From Flavobacterium chryseum (GTDB lineage: Bacteria; Bacteroidota; Bacteroidia; Flavobacteriales; Flavobacteriaceae), in the NCBI RefSeq assembly GCF_004362015.1, contig NZ_SNWW01000002.1, positions 1 through 64,000 of the forward strand: a stretch of 64,000 bases of DNA. The letters are read 5' to 3'. The position numbers and the translations under genes are program-made. The notes under the pieces are model-generated. The model did not search any database. It worked only from the letters and a program-made list of their open reading frames with translations, and was not told where the DNA came from. Every line of letters starts with the position of its first letter. The first letter of the stretch is position 1. Below are positions 27,501 to 36,289 of the stretch, piece by piece.

Positions 27501-28859
27501 TGAAAACTCAGTTGTAAACCTGATACCTGAACCCGCAACGCCATCTTTAATATAGTTGTGATGAATCTTGTGATTGCTTCCACCGAATATACCGATGCTT
27601 CCTGCGCGCCAGTTATTTTCAATCGTATTATTTCTAAACTCGAGGTTCTTGCATTCTACGGTGTTACCCATATCTTTCGCTGACCAGCTTGCAAGACCAT
27701 CGTCACCATTGTTACGAACAGAACAAAATTCTATTATTGAGTTACTAGTACCCTGGCAGAAGTTAATACCATCAGCGTAGTTATTACGAATCCGGCAATG
27801 GGATACGAGTAAATTTGTAGTATGTTGGAGGGGAATTTGGTCATAGTCACCAATCCACATCCCGCATTCAAAATGCTCGATCCAAAGTCTTTGCATCTTT
27901 GAGTTCGCTCCATACTCACCCATAAAGGCTTTATATACGCGATACACACCGTTTTCCCAACGTATGTTATTGTTTGTACTAAAGTATATATCTGAAATAT
28001 CCATGTCGGTTCCCGTAGACATCATACCGCCGCTAAAAAATGCATTTGTAGAATAGTGAACATTAGTATACCACATTCCCGCTCCTTTTATTCCGATGTT
28101 TGATGCACCTACGCGCCAGCAAGCTGCTAAGGTAAATTGTCCTTCGGGAATATAAATACCAGTGTTGGCTGCATCTGCTTCTGTGATAGCCGCATTAAAA
28201 GCTGCCTGATCATCAATGCCATCATTTGGAATTGCACCTTTGTCAACCACTGAAACATAACCGGATGGTTTACCTAAAGGGGCCGGCACTTCTTCGACTT
28301 CAATAAAGTCAACACCGATTTCAAGACCGCCTGTATCTTTTTGAATTTTGACAACATCACCTGCATTCAGTTTTGTAGCGAGTCTGAAATGTATTTCATC
28401 AAACCGCATGAAGGTGAGTGCCTTTGGACCTTGATTGCTGGGATCGTGCTCGTACATATTAAAATATTGCCAAGCCCAGTAAGAGGTCAGGTTGATTGTT
28501 TTCACCAGCACATTGTTTACATACAAGTTGAGCGATCCGGTTTGTCCTGTCGTACCGGCATCGGGTAATGTAAAGCGCATATTGACACCTGCGCCAGCAT
28601 TTGTCATCGTCCAACTGATTGATGAACCGTTGGAAGGAAGACCTACATATTTCTGATCAGAAGCTTCACTTGCCATTTGGCTCATGATATATTCAGGAGA
28701 AGAATATAGCACAGCTCCGTCTCCCCTTGTGGCACTTTCAGATTCATATCGTTTGTAAGGCACGTCATAGGCACCGCGTGGCAATCCATCGCTTTGTGCG
28801 TGGGTTATCAGTGGACAAAATCCGAAGAGAACCAATAATAGAATTATAATTTTTTTCAT
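24579..28859 (-). CDS. Giant T9SS-secreted multidomain GH87-like protein B
   Basis: A 1426-residue secreted protein. Order: signal peptide (1-21, nearly identical to protein A); CBM6/35-like module (LPRGAYDVPYKRYES); beta-helix with VVDKGAIPNDGIDDQAAF, NNYADG (Asp363) and NNGDDG (Asp386/Asp387) in the GH87-like spacing; about four BIG_2 domains (600-930); a CBM26-type starch-binding-like module (about 936-1023, IYWWSAMPTGTLADASWPGV and GWYINNTW); two more BIG_2; the same trefoil-like module (YFTIKNKWTNTYLYDAG); a T9SS signal ending KKLIVK. The CBM26-like module supports an alpha-glucan substrate. The signal peptide and C-terminal modules are almost the same as in protein A while the catalytic domains diverge more, pointing to module exchange. 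Probably co-transcribed with A. Confidence 0.8.
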   Translation of the reverse strand: MKKIIILLLVLFGFCPLITHAQSDGLPRGAYDVPYKRYESESATRGDGAVLYSSPEYIMSQMASEASDQKYVGLPSNGSSISWTMTNAGAGVNMRFTLPDAGTTGQTGSLNLYVNNVLVKTINLTSYWAWQYFNMYEHDPSNQGPKALTFMRFDEIHFRLATKLNAGDVVKIQKDTGGLEIGVDFIEVEEVPAPLGKPSGYVSVVDKGAIPNDGIDDQAAFNAAITEADAANTGIYIPEGQFTLAACWRVGASNIGIKGAGMWYTNVHYSTNAFFSGGMMSTGTDMDISDIYFSTNNNIRWENGVYRVYKAFMGEYGANSKMQRLWIEHFECGMWIGDYDQIPLQHTTNLLVSHCRIRNNYADGINFCQGTSNSIIEFCSVRNNGDDGLASWSAKDMGNTVECKNLEFRNNTIENNWRAGSIGIFGGSNHKIHHNYIKDGVAGSGIRFTTEFSGYKFENNTDMRIYENTIISCGTSTDLVNQEKGAIELYDAMGPIQNMTFTNNTITNAQRHGVILGANTINNIKFDNLIIDGTGLDTETKSAFAAPSGGYAIFSYSSNGTTTFNNLVTSRLEEPALVYKGQQGYNIIINSAPAVPVTGVSVTPASSTLAVGGTQQLTPTIAPSNATNKAVTYSSSNNSVATVGASGLITAVASGTATITATTVDQGKTATCTVTVSNVPVTGVTVSPTSVTLAVGATQQLTSTVAPANATNKTVTYSSNNIGVATVNASGLVTAVGSGSATITVTTQDGSKTATAAITVNTSNVAVTSVSLNPTTVTLNVGATQQLTSTFAPANATNKTVTYSSNNTGVATVNAAGLVTAVGSGSATITVTTQDGAKTTTAAITVNGSNVAVTSVSLSPTSATLAVGTTQQLTPTILPSNSSNKSVTYSSNNTGVATVNGSGLVTAISAGSAIIMVTTQDGAKTATAAITVNTNSNSSFTVNFFRPATWGTAIKIYWWSAMPTGTLADASWPGVTMTDAGNGWYSYTFTNITATNLIFNDGTNQTADLNRNKTGWYINNTWSDTKPGTSIAVTGVTISPTTATLNVAGTQQLTPTVAPSDASNKTVTYSSNNTGVATVNGSGLVTAVSAGSAIIAVTTQDGAKTATAAITVNTSNVAVTSVSLSPTSVTLAVGGTQQLTPTILPSNASNKFVSYASNNSSVATVNGSGLVTAVANGTATITVTTADGNKTSTAAITVATATGNYFTIKNKWTNTYLYDAGANVGYGASVANNNYKWEKVAVDATYFVLKNVATGDVMHIENLTGAVQCTAGLSTWMSAQWLNENVDGTWVRIRNRWQTGAMIHVENQTGSAQYNGGQNNWDSAQWQFQSSTTAKNDVTKEQINTESNSLIGIYPNPAINNEFNILFPELKAGEIATVTVTDISGRKVLVNKLNSSGKINHNLAAGLYVVTISSNTFNVTKKLIVK

Positions 28860-28901
28860 GTTTAATTTAATTTAAATTACATTCAACGGGTTAAAAAAAG
28901 A

Positions 28902-29369
28902 CTATTTCACGATCAGTTTTTTAGTTACATTAAAAGTCTTAGAACTAATTGTAACAACATATATTCCCGATCTTAAATTATGATTGATTTTTCAAGAAGA
29001 ATTCAGTTTGTTAACCAAAACCTTTCTTCCATTGATATCCGTAACAGTTACAGTTGCTGTTTCGCCGGCTTTCAATTCTGAGAATAGAATATTAAATTCA
29101 TTGTTAATTGCAGGGTTTGGATAAATACCAATTGCAGCATTATTTTCGGTATTTATTTCTGTTTTGCTACCATCAATTTTCGCCGTTGTAGTCGATTGAA
29201 ATTGCCATTGGGCGCTATCCCAATTGTTCTGACCTCCATTGTACTGAGCAGAACCCGTTTGGTTTTCAACATGAATGATAGCACCTGTTTGCCATCTGTT
29301 TCTGATTCTTACGGCACCATTTGATAATTTTGCCACGTTTGCCTCATACCTTTTCATAAACCGCATCAT
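28902..29369 (-). pseudogene. Deleted and nonsense-mutated third copy of the GH87-like protein family
   Basis: The frame begins with a scrap of the CBM module (MKRYEANVAKLSNGA) and jumps directly into the end of the trefoil-like module (VRIRNRWQTGAIIHVENQTG) and the T9SS signal. More than a thousand residues are missing. The Gly codon after KLNSS has become TGA (28992-28994). The frame beyond it still encodes KINHNLRSG to KKLIVK and ends at 28902. It is very similar to the C terminus of protein B. It is a dead copy showing that the array was once three genes long. Confidence 0.85.
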
Positions 29370-29923
29370 AATAGCCTCGTTGTGAATATATATTTGAGGT
29401 TATAAAAGCAAAAAAAATTATTAATAAATGATAATATTTGCGTCTTTTAAAAAAGACAGTAGGTAATTGATTACTCATAATTTTGGTTTTTGGGTTAATA
29501 GTCTTATTCAAGCGTATTTCTTTTTTCTAAAATCATTCCTTAAAGAATTACCAGATAATTAACAGACACTTCATCTTTATTTATTTGAATAAAAATGGTG
29601 AATTGAAATTTAGTGTTTGAAAATTAGTCCGTTATCTAAAGAACAATAACAAAACTAGACTTAAAAGAAAAACTAAAAAAAAGGTAGATTAAGAATCAAG
29701 ATTTAAATAACGTAAAATTGAACTCAATAAACTAATATACAGTTACTTACACGTTATTTTAATAAATAAAAATCAAGAGAAAGTATAGATAAAGTTGCTA
29801 TTTTTAAGGCAAATGAAATAGGAATATTAAAATTTTTTAACATTATTATACAACTTAAAACAAAATATCAATGTTTTTTTATAAATTATAAAAAAATATT
29901 GCTTCAAATCGAAAATACAATAA
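29370..29923. other. AT-rich gene-free region
   Basis: About 550 bases of very AT-rich sequence. I see no coding frame, hairpin or convincing promoter. Confidence 0.6.
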
Positions 29924-30780
29924 TTAATCCTGATTAATAAAATACAGTTGTTGATTATCATTTACAATTGCCATTAAAGCATCATAAATATATTGAGATA
30001 ACAAAGCGCCTCCTTCTATATTTATCAAATCAATATCATCTTCGGGTGTATGATATTGCGGTGGCCTCCTGTATGAAAACCTAGGTTGCGATAGAAGACT
30101 TATAAAATGAAACATGATCAGATCCCCCAACTTCACCGGCGTGTATAACAGGATTAAGGGCAACAGCATGGTAAAACCATCCTGGCCTAATGGACACATC
30201 TGCTTCTCCCTGAACCCATTTTTCTCCATCTTCATGTCCTGACATAAACTCTGTATAATGAACTTTTCCTGCCAATTCATCTTTCTGACGTAAAAGACTC
30301 CAATATGTTTTTCCGGCCCGACCTTCTTTATTCCCAATCCATCTGGCTTCTGAAGGTCCAACTCCCAATACTAAAGTTTTGAGTGCTGTTTGGTAAATTA
30401 GCTTATACGTTTCATCCCAATTATAATAGTCAAGGGTGTTTATTTTTCGGATTTCATTTGCTCCGGCATAGTAGCCTTCTCCGCCATTTGCGCCGTCAAA
30501 CCACATTTCGAATACATACCCATAATTAGTAAGCAATTCTTTTAGCTGATTTCTGAAATACGTAATATATTCCAGTTTGCCGAAGTCATCATGATTTCTA
30601 TCCCATGGAGAAAGATATTGTCCTAATTTTAAATCATATTCTTTGCAGGCTGCTGCTAATTCTTTTATAAGATCTCCATTTCCATTTTCCCAAGGAGAAT
30701 TTTTTACAGATCTTTCTGTATAAGCTGATGGTAATAAACAAAACCCATCATGGTGATATATCTCTGATACTGGATTAATC
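29924..30780 (-). pseudogene. Chimeric remnant: GH29 alpha-L-fucosidase fused to M28 peptidase tail
   Basis: From about 30770 down to 30168 the frame matches the middle of GH29 alpha-L-fucosidases: HDGFCLLPSAYTERSVKNSPW, LGQYLSPWDRN, YGYVFEMWFDGANGG, VGPSEARWIGNKEG and SIRPGWFYH. There is no start codon upstream. Directly after WFYH the sequence turns into the end of an M28-family aminopeptidase (AGEVGGSDHVSFY, a zinc-ligand motif). A frameshift near 30081-30110 then moves the remainder (YHTPEDDIDLINIEGGALLSQYIYD) into another frame, ending at 29924. Two unrelated gene pieces have been joined by deletion or recombination. Not functional. Confidence 0.8.
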
Positions 30781-30814
30781 CTACCTAAAACAATATGGAG
30801 ATAATATCTATTTG

Positions 30815-31320
30815 CTGCAAAAAGTTAAGGCGGTTTTAATAAAAAGAGGTTTACGATTTGCTTTTTTGGCAGTACATTTTCCTTCGATCCCCGACAACAC
30901 ATCCAAACCAAATTCATAAAGCCAATCAAAGACAGCTACTATTTGTAGTAAGCCATTCTCTTTAAATCATCGATAAAATGTATAGAAATTTGTCCAGTCG
31001 AGGTCACTACAGCCAAATGGCGTCAATTGAAGACAATTGACGCCTTATTTTACCTAAAAAACTTTTAATGAACATATTAGTTATTTTTTTTTGTTTTCGT
31101 TTCCTTTTTTATAAGACATAACAACCAGAAAATATCCTACGAAAAAAATACTTTATTTTTACACCTCCTGTAAATTAGAAATACAACAATTAGGTTCAAA
31201 TTTACTTTCTCCAAAGACGAAATTGCCCCGCCGCCGCAGCCCTAGCCCCGATAGAAGTGGAAATCCTTTTGTGCGAGGGTTCGGCACAAAAGATTGCAAC
31301 GAATAGCGGGAAAAAGCTCC
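30815..31320. repeat. Dispersed intergenic repeat, modules A, B, C and D (copy 3, most complete)
   Basis: Module A (about 30815-30842, GCAAAAAGTTAAGGCGG then TTTTAATAA), module B (30887-31007, variable 12 bases at 30936-30947), module C palindrome (31017-31043, GGCGTCAATTG-AAGA-CAATTGACGCC; the paired changes keep the stem) and module D (31240-31320) occur in order. The C-to-D part matches 92-365 including the AT-rich spacer. Short minus-strand frames here are repeat sequence, not genes. Confidence 0.75.
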
Positions 31321-31934
31321 AAAAAATAGAACTATATACAATTCATTACATAATTACTCCGAATTAGATTCCTGTAACAATTACCAATACCAAAAAGCGA
31401 AGCAATTGGGATACACATCCTCTGGGACTATAAAAATTAAAGATGAGAATTTTATAATAATTATTAAGCAGGCTATAACAACTATTAGTCAAGAAATTAT
31501 ATCTTTGAAGTTGAACAGATGCCTATAATGTAAGCAGATGACGATCCTTTAAATAGTTTTGCAGTACAGCCTTTAGGCACAATCAAAGTGAAGCATTAAG
31601 GCTCTTTAATAATTAAGTAAACATAAAATGGAAGATTATGTTTATGGACACCCCGCCTGATGCATTTTCTGTATTTGGCGGGTTTTTGCAGATTACCCGG
31701 ACCATGTAAGGCAGCACTATGCCCTTCACTCTTTGCAGGTGAACTCTTAATCCACTTTCCGCAGCTCTTGAAAAACATTAACCAAATCGCTTACTATCTT
31801 CAAGAAACAAAGTGTCTTTCTCTCATAATCTCAATTTGAGCGAATCCTGAACTGAAAATTATATAAGACACTGTTGTCCAATATATAACGCCAGAAAGAA
31901 CTGCTTTGTGTAACTTACGATTTAATTTTAGGCT
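31321..31934. other. Gene-free region upstream of the GC-rich kinase
   Basis: About 610 bases. A short minus-strand frame at 31596-31778 has no recognisable features and I do not support it. The part from about 31640 to 31760 is less AT-rich than typical intergenic DNA here and may belong to the acquired segment that carries the following kinase. No clear TAnnTTTG promoter was found. Confidence 0.5.
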
Positions 31935-33932
31935 ATGGAATCTCCCGATATACCCGTTTCGCAAAATGAATCCGAACGTCTTGACGCCTTAAAACGCTAT
32001 AATATACTCAAAACGCTCCCCGAGCATGCCTTTAACGATGCCACCGCCTTGGTATCCTACATCTGCGGGGTTCCTATCGCCTACATTACCTTTATTGGCC
32101 AGAACAGGCAGCTGTTCAAATCGGAAATCGGCCTTGACGCTTCCAAGGGGCCGCGGCAGATCACCTTCTCACGCTATACCATCATGGATACCAGGCTGGT
32201 CGAAATTCCCGATACGCTCCTCAATGAGCGTTTCAGGGACGATCCCGATGTCACGGGAGGCCTTAAAATCAGGTTTTATGCCGGGGTGCCCCTGACAACC
32301 CCTGACGGCTATAACATAGGGGTTTTGTGCGCCGCGGACAATATCCCACGGGAACTCAACGACAGCCAGCGCACCGCACTTTTGATTGTCGCCCGCCATG
32401 TGATCAACACACTGGAGCTCGGTACCAAAAACAGCGAACTGGCCCGCCAGAAAAAAATAGCCCAGCGCGCCGTTGCCGCCAAGGAGAGTTTCCTGGCCAA
32501 CATGAGCCATGAGATCCGGACACCCCTTAATGCCATTATCGGTTTTACGGAACTCCTGGCCGGCACCAGGCTCAATGAGCAGCAAAGCAGTTTTGTGAAG
32601 GATGTACAGACGGCAGGGGATAACCTGCTTTTGATTGTCAATGACATATTGGATCTTTCCAAGATTGAATCCGGCGGACTTACCCTGGAACTCCAGCCCT
32701 TTGATTTAAAAAAGGCGCTCCGGCACGTCTACGACCTGCTTAAGGTAAAAGTTCCCAAGGAAGTGGAATTCAACCTATACCTGGATGCGGAACTCCCCGA
32801 CATGGTATCCGGGGACCAGGGAAGGCTCAATCAGATCCTGATGAACCTGGCTGGAAATGCGCTGAAATTCACCCAGGAGGGTGAAGTGAACATAGCCGTA
32901 AAAAAAACAGGGCAGACCGATGAGGAGTATCTGATCCGGTTCTCGGTGAAAGATACTGGCATCGGCATCCCCGAACAGCAGCTTAAAGCCATTTTCGAGC
33001 GCTTTACGCAGGCCGAGCAAAACACTACCCGAAAATTCGGGGGCACCGGGCTCGGGCTCAGCATTGTAAAAGAGCTGGTCGAACTCCATGGCTCGTCTAT
33101 ACAGGTCAAAAGCCAGGAAGGCGGCGGATCGGAATTCTTTTTCACGGCCGCCTATAAGAAAACATTTCAGCAAGCAGGACAGCAGCAAACCCAGTCGGTC
33201 AACGACCTGGGCAGTCTGAGGATACTACTCTGCGAGGACAACCGCCTAAATCAGAAACTAGCGCAGAACGTAATTGAGGGATTCGGTTTTGAAATTGACA
33301 TTGCCGAGAACGGCGAACAGGGCATTGAACTGCTCAGAGAACATCACTATGATCTGGTCCTGATGGACCTTCAGATGCCGGTGAGCGACGGCTACCAGAC
33401 CACTAGCTTTATCCGCCGGGAGTTAAAAAGTTCCATTCCCATTATCGCTATGACCGCGCACTCCTTTGTCGGGGAGCAGGACCGCTGTTACGATGCCGGC
33501 ATGGACGGTTACGTTCCCAAACCCTTTAAGCAGCACGAACTGCTGCAGGCGATTAAAACCGTCCTGAAAAAAGAACCGCGATCCGCCAGACGGCCCAAGG
33601 CCGACCTTTCGCGCATTGAAGAAACAGACCTTATAAAACCGGGGTGGAAAAAAGAAGTGACCTCCAAGTTTATCGAAAAAGCCCCCATTGAAGTGCAGGA
33701 ATTTGAAAATGCCATTAAGGCTGGTGATTTCCAGACCGTACTGCATCGCGCAGAGCAGCTTCAAATCTGGATGCACCTGTTTCTTCTGGAGAGTCTAAGC
33801 ATGCATTTAGCCGGCATTGAGCGGGAGGCCATCCAAAAGAAATTTACCGCCCAGACAGCAGACAGTATGGAAATACTGTACTGCAGTATAAAAGAAATCG
33901 TACAGGATCTTCAGAAACAGGAAATTGCCTAG
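31935..33932 (+). CDS. GAF-containing hybrid sensor histidine kinase/response regulator, GC-rich
   Basis: A 665-residue soluble hybrid kinase. An N-terminal GAF domain spans residues 10-160 (ALVSYICGVPIAYITFIG, FYAGVPLTTPDGYNIGVLCAAD). HisKA follows with His192 in NMSHEIRTPLNAIIGF, then HATPase with NLAGNALKFT, DTGIGIP and FGGTGLGLSI. A receiver domain (about 430-545) has Asp478 in LVLMDLQMP and KPF. The C-terminal 100 residues resemble an HPt domain, but the expected AHxLK reads AEQLQ, so the phosphotransfer His appears absent. No transmembrane segment is seen. The gene is far richer in GC than everything around it and uses many C/G-ending codons, implying recent transfer from a higher-GC Bacteroidota. 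No partner gene is adjacent. Confidence 0.9.
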   Translation: MESPDIPVSQNESERLDALKRYNILKTLPEHAFNDATALVSYICGVPIAYITFIGQNRQLFKSEIGLDASKGPRQITFSRYTIMDTRLVEIPDTLLNERFRDDPDVTGGLKIRFYAGVPLTTPDGYNIGVLCAADNIPRELNDSQRTALLIVARHVINTLELGTKNSELARQKKIAQRAVAAKESFLANMSHEIRTPLNAIIGFTELLAGTRLNEQQSSFVKDVQTAGDNLLLIVNDILDLSKIESGGLTLELQPFDLKKALRHVYDLLKVKVPKEVEFNLYLDAELPDMVSGDQGRLNQILMNLAGNALKFTQEGEVNIAVKKTGQTDEEYLIRFSVKDTGIGIPEQQLKAIFERFTQAEQNTTRKFGGTGLGLSIVKELVELHGSSIQVKSQEGGGSEFFFTAAYKKTFQQAGQQQTQSVNDLGSLRILLCEDNRLNQKLAQNVIEGFGFEIDIAENGEQGIELLREHHYDLVLMDLQMPVSDGYQTTSFIRRELKSSIPIIAMTAHSFVGEQDRCYDAGMDGYVPKPFKQHELLQAIKTVLKKEPRSARRPKADLSRIEETDLIKPGWKKEVTSKFIEKAPIEVQEFENAIKAGDFQTVLHRAEQLQIWMHLFLLESLSMHLAGIEREAIQKKFTAQTADSMEILYCSIKEIVQDLQKQEIA

Positions 33933-34019
33933 TACCACGGTAACCCCCGCAATATCTGTAAAGGTAAACCAATGATTTTTGATTTTATTGAAAATAATTT
34001 AGATAGATATAAACTTTGG

Positions 34020-34793
34020 GGCTCTGTCGCACCTGTTAGAATCAAATATAAATATTTAAGTAATTTAAAAGTTAGCATGCTAATTTACAGAATGATTTAA
34101 ACATATTTGTCCCAGGTCCAATCATCTGATTCTTTCTTAGCATATGCACAACTTCAATTCCACCCAATGTTCGTCTTGATGATTCAAAGTTTTTAAATCC
34201 TAGCCCGTTTTGTATCCTCCATTTTATAAATCGATGGTCCTGTTCTACAATATTGTTGAGATATTTACACTGCCGAATTTTTATCTTTGAGAACGAACGC
34301 TTGTTATATACTTTGATCGCTGCGGTATTAGGACCGCTTTTATCAATGTTCCTTACTCTTGGCAGGCAGTTATTACTAATCGCTTTAATTAGAAAAGACT
34401 GAGCGCTCATTCTCTGTCTTCTTCTGGTCAAAAGAAAGTCTACTGTATTGCCTAATTTATTTACCGCTCTATATAAATACCACCTAATACCTTTTACTTT
34501 GATATAGTTCTCATCCAACCTCCAACCTGCCCCCACTCTACGCTTTCTCTTCTTCAGCTCTGAGTCAATCAAAGGTGTAAACTTACAAACCCAACGCTGA
34601 ATGGTGGCATGATCCACAATCACTCCTCTAATTTTCATTATTTCTTCAACATTGCGGTAACTACGTGTAAATCTTAATTTGAAATATACTGCCTGAAGAA
34701 TTATGTATTTTGGATAACAATGACCTTTGGTATTCATTTTTTGATCGGTTTAAAGTTCTAAAGATAAAAGTTATTCCCAGATGCGACAAACCC
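34020..34793 (-). mobile_element. IS6-family insertion sequence, apparently complete
   Basis: A 774-base element with imperfect 14-base terminal inverted repeats: GGCTCTGTCGCACC at 34020-34033 and, inverted, GGGTTTGTCGCATC at 34780-34793. It contains one transposase gene on the minus strand. The flanking octamers differ (AACTTTGG and AAATTAAC), so no target duplication is visible, consistent with an old insertion or recombination between copies. Fragments of the same family lie at 366-686, 19290-19512 and 50121-50307. Confidence 0.85.
34072..34737 (-). CDS. IS6-family DDE transposase
   Basis: A 221-residue transposase of usual length for the family. The N terminus, MNTKGHCYPKYIILQAVYF, contains the helix-turn-helix region through VIVDHATIQRWV. 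The DDE residues are identifiable: Asp in RLDENYIKVKG, Asp in RNIDKSGPN and Glu in NIVEQDHRFIKWR. The C terminus is GIEVVHMLRKNQMIG. No internal stop. Probably active or recently active. Confidence 0.9.
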   Translation of the reverse strand: MNTKGHCYPKYIILQAVYFKLRFTRSYRNVEEIMKIRGVIVDHATIQRWVCKFTPLIDSELKKRKRRVGAGWRLDENYIKVKGIRWYLYRAVNKLGNTVDFLLTRRRQRMSAQSFLIKAISNNCLPRVRNIDKSGPNTAAIKVYNKRSFSKIKIRQCKYLNNIVEQDHRFIKWRIQNGLGFKNFESSRRTLGGIEVVHMLRKNQMIGPGTNMFKSFCKLAC

Positions 34794-35159
34794 AAATTAA
34801 CGACCTTAATGAGAAATTAAATAATCTAGAAAAAAAATTACGGTTCTCTCGCATGAAACATGAAACAGATAAAATAATAGCTTCGTAAATGTTTTCTGTA
34901 ACTAGTAAGCATATTATCGACAGTAAATAACAGATTCTAAACTACAGACTCTATATTTTCAAAATCCCCGCTATCTTCATATTGTAATATAAGAAGTTAG
35001 AACCAAAAACATTCAAATTCCAAACTTATTTTATAAGTTTACCTTGCTCAGCCCTGCTATTAAATTAGTCCGTGAGCGCTGGTGTAAACCAAGATTAAAA
35101 TAAGGGTCGTGTACCTATAAGTTCATAATTTAATATAAGATTCTAAAGAAATTTCAATC
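34794..35159. other. Gene-poor gap beside the IS element
   Basis: Just outside the IS end a short plus-strand frame (34781-34888, starting inside the IS end) reads like a coiled-coil tail (INDLNEKLNNLEKKLRFSRMK). It may be the 3' scrap of a gene cut by the insertion. The rest is AT-rich with no identifiable feature. Confidence 0.4.
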
Positions 35160-35734
35160 TTATTTCTTACTAAAACCTTTTCGAGTCATTTCGCCCCATC
35201 CATTATTGCCCATCAGTTTTTCTTTATAACCCATTAAAGAAGCATAAACTGCAAGGGGATAAAATAAAATGGTTCTATAAAAGCAGCTAAAAGCAACTTA
35301 AAAAAATCACTTTGCTTTGAATATTTGTGGTACGTTCGCTCTTCACTGTATAAGGCAATTACCGAAAACATAACAGCAAAAAAGTAAACAAAAAGTATCA
35401 GTAAAAAGAAGGAATACCAATTAAGCAGTCCAAAAATAATAAACAGAATTGTTAGTAAAAGACCTGTAAATTCTATTGCCGGAGCAAGAAATTCAAATAA
35501 CATCCAATAAGGTATACTAAGCATGCCCAGCATTTTATACTTTGGATTTAGGAACATTTTTTTATGAAAGCCCAGAGTTTCAATTGTGCCTCTCATCCAT
35601 CGGCTGCGCTGTTTTTTAAATATTTTGAAATCTTCCGGCGCTTCGGTCCAGCACAATGGGTCAGGTATGTAAGAAACAGAGTAAGGCATCTTGTTCTCCA
35701 TCATATAACGGCGCATTCTAACTACCAGTTCCAT
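35160..35734 (-). pseudogene. Glycosyltransferase family 2, C-terminal remnant
   Basis: The sequence encodes the last 190 or so residues of a processive GT2 enzyme: TEAPEDFKIFKKQRSRWMRG with the QxxRW motif, then several transmembrane helices (MLGMLSIPYWMLFEFLAPAI, LLLTILFIIFGLL, FLLILFVYFFAVMFSVIALY). The catalytic N-terminal domain is missing; the frame begins abruptly where the cyclase fragment starts on the other strand. A single-base loss near 35255 shifts the final segment, since the other frame still reads LAVYASLMGYKEKLMGNNG and ends at 35160. Confidence 0.75.
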
Positions 35735-36166
35735 GAGTATTCTGGCGAAATATATCAGTATGCTGGAGATGAAATGATAATATCTCGGAGATTAGAAAAA
35801 GGAGTAAAAAACAATACTTGTATACGGTGCTTTTTTGGTATGAAAGAATCGTTAATGGACAAATCAGTTGCCTATAAAGAGAAATATGGCTTAACTCCAC
35901 AATTTAAAGCAGGATTACATTGTGGAAAAGTTACAACTGGAGAAATAGGTGTCTTAAAAAAAGAAATCATGTTTACCTGTGATGTACTTAACACAACAGC
36001 ACGAATTGAAGGGCTATGTAACAATTATGATTTAGATATTTTAGTATCTGACTCAATTACTGATAAGCTTGACCTTAGCCTTTACTCCAAGGTAGAATCA
36101 GTAGGAAAAAATACCTTGACGGGTAAAGACGTACAATTTGAATTATTTACATTGTATCACATATAA
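35735..36166 (+). pseudogene. Class III adenylate/guanylate cyclase, C-terminal remnant
   Basis: The last 140 or so residues of a class III nucleotide cyclase catalytic domain: GEIYQYAGDEMII (metal/substrate segment), FKAGLHCGKVTTGEIGVLKKEIMFTCDVLNTTARIEGLCN and the closing KNTLTGKDVQFELF. There is no start codon of its own; upstream the frame runs into the antisense strand of the GT2 remnant. The N-terminal membrane part and the first catalytic Asp are missing. It meets the GT2 remnant head to head at about 35735. Confidence 0.7.
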
Positions 36167-36289
36167 TCAAGAGAAAATAAATCATCAGCAAGCAATATGA
36201 ATTTCGCAAGGTTTTCTCGAAAAAACAAAAAATTAGGATCAATCCCAAAATGGCATTGTTTTCCAAATCAATAGCCAATATCTTTTGTA

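Noticed and set aside
31596..31778. 60-codon minus-strand frame
   Set aside because: No recognisable domain, no promoter, and composition like surrounding non-coding DNA.
32026..33776. Several long frames on both strands within the GC-rich kinase
   Set aside because: Expected in GC-rich DNA, where stop codons are rare; the kinase frame contains all domain motifs.
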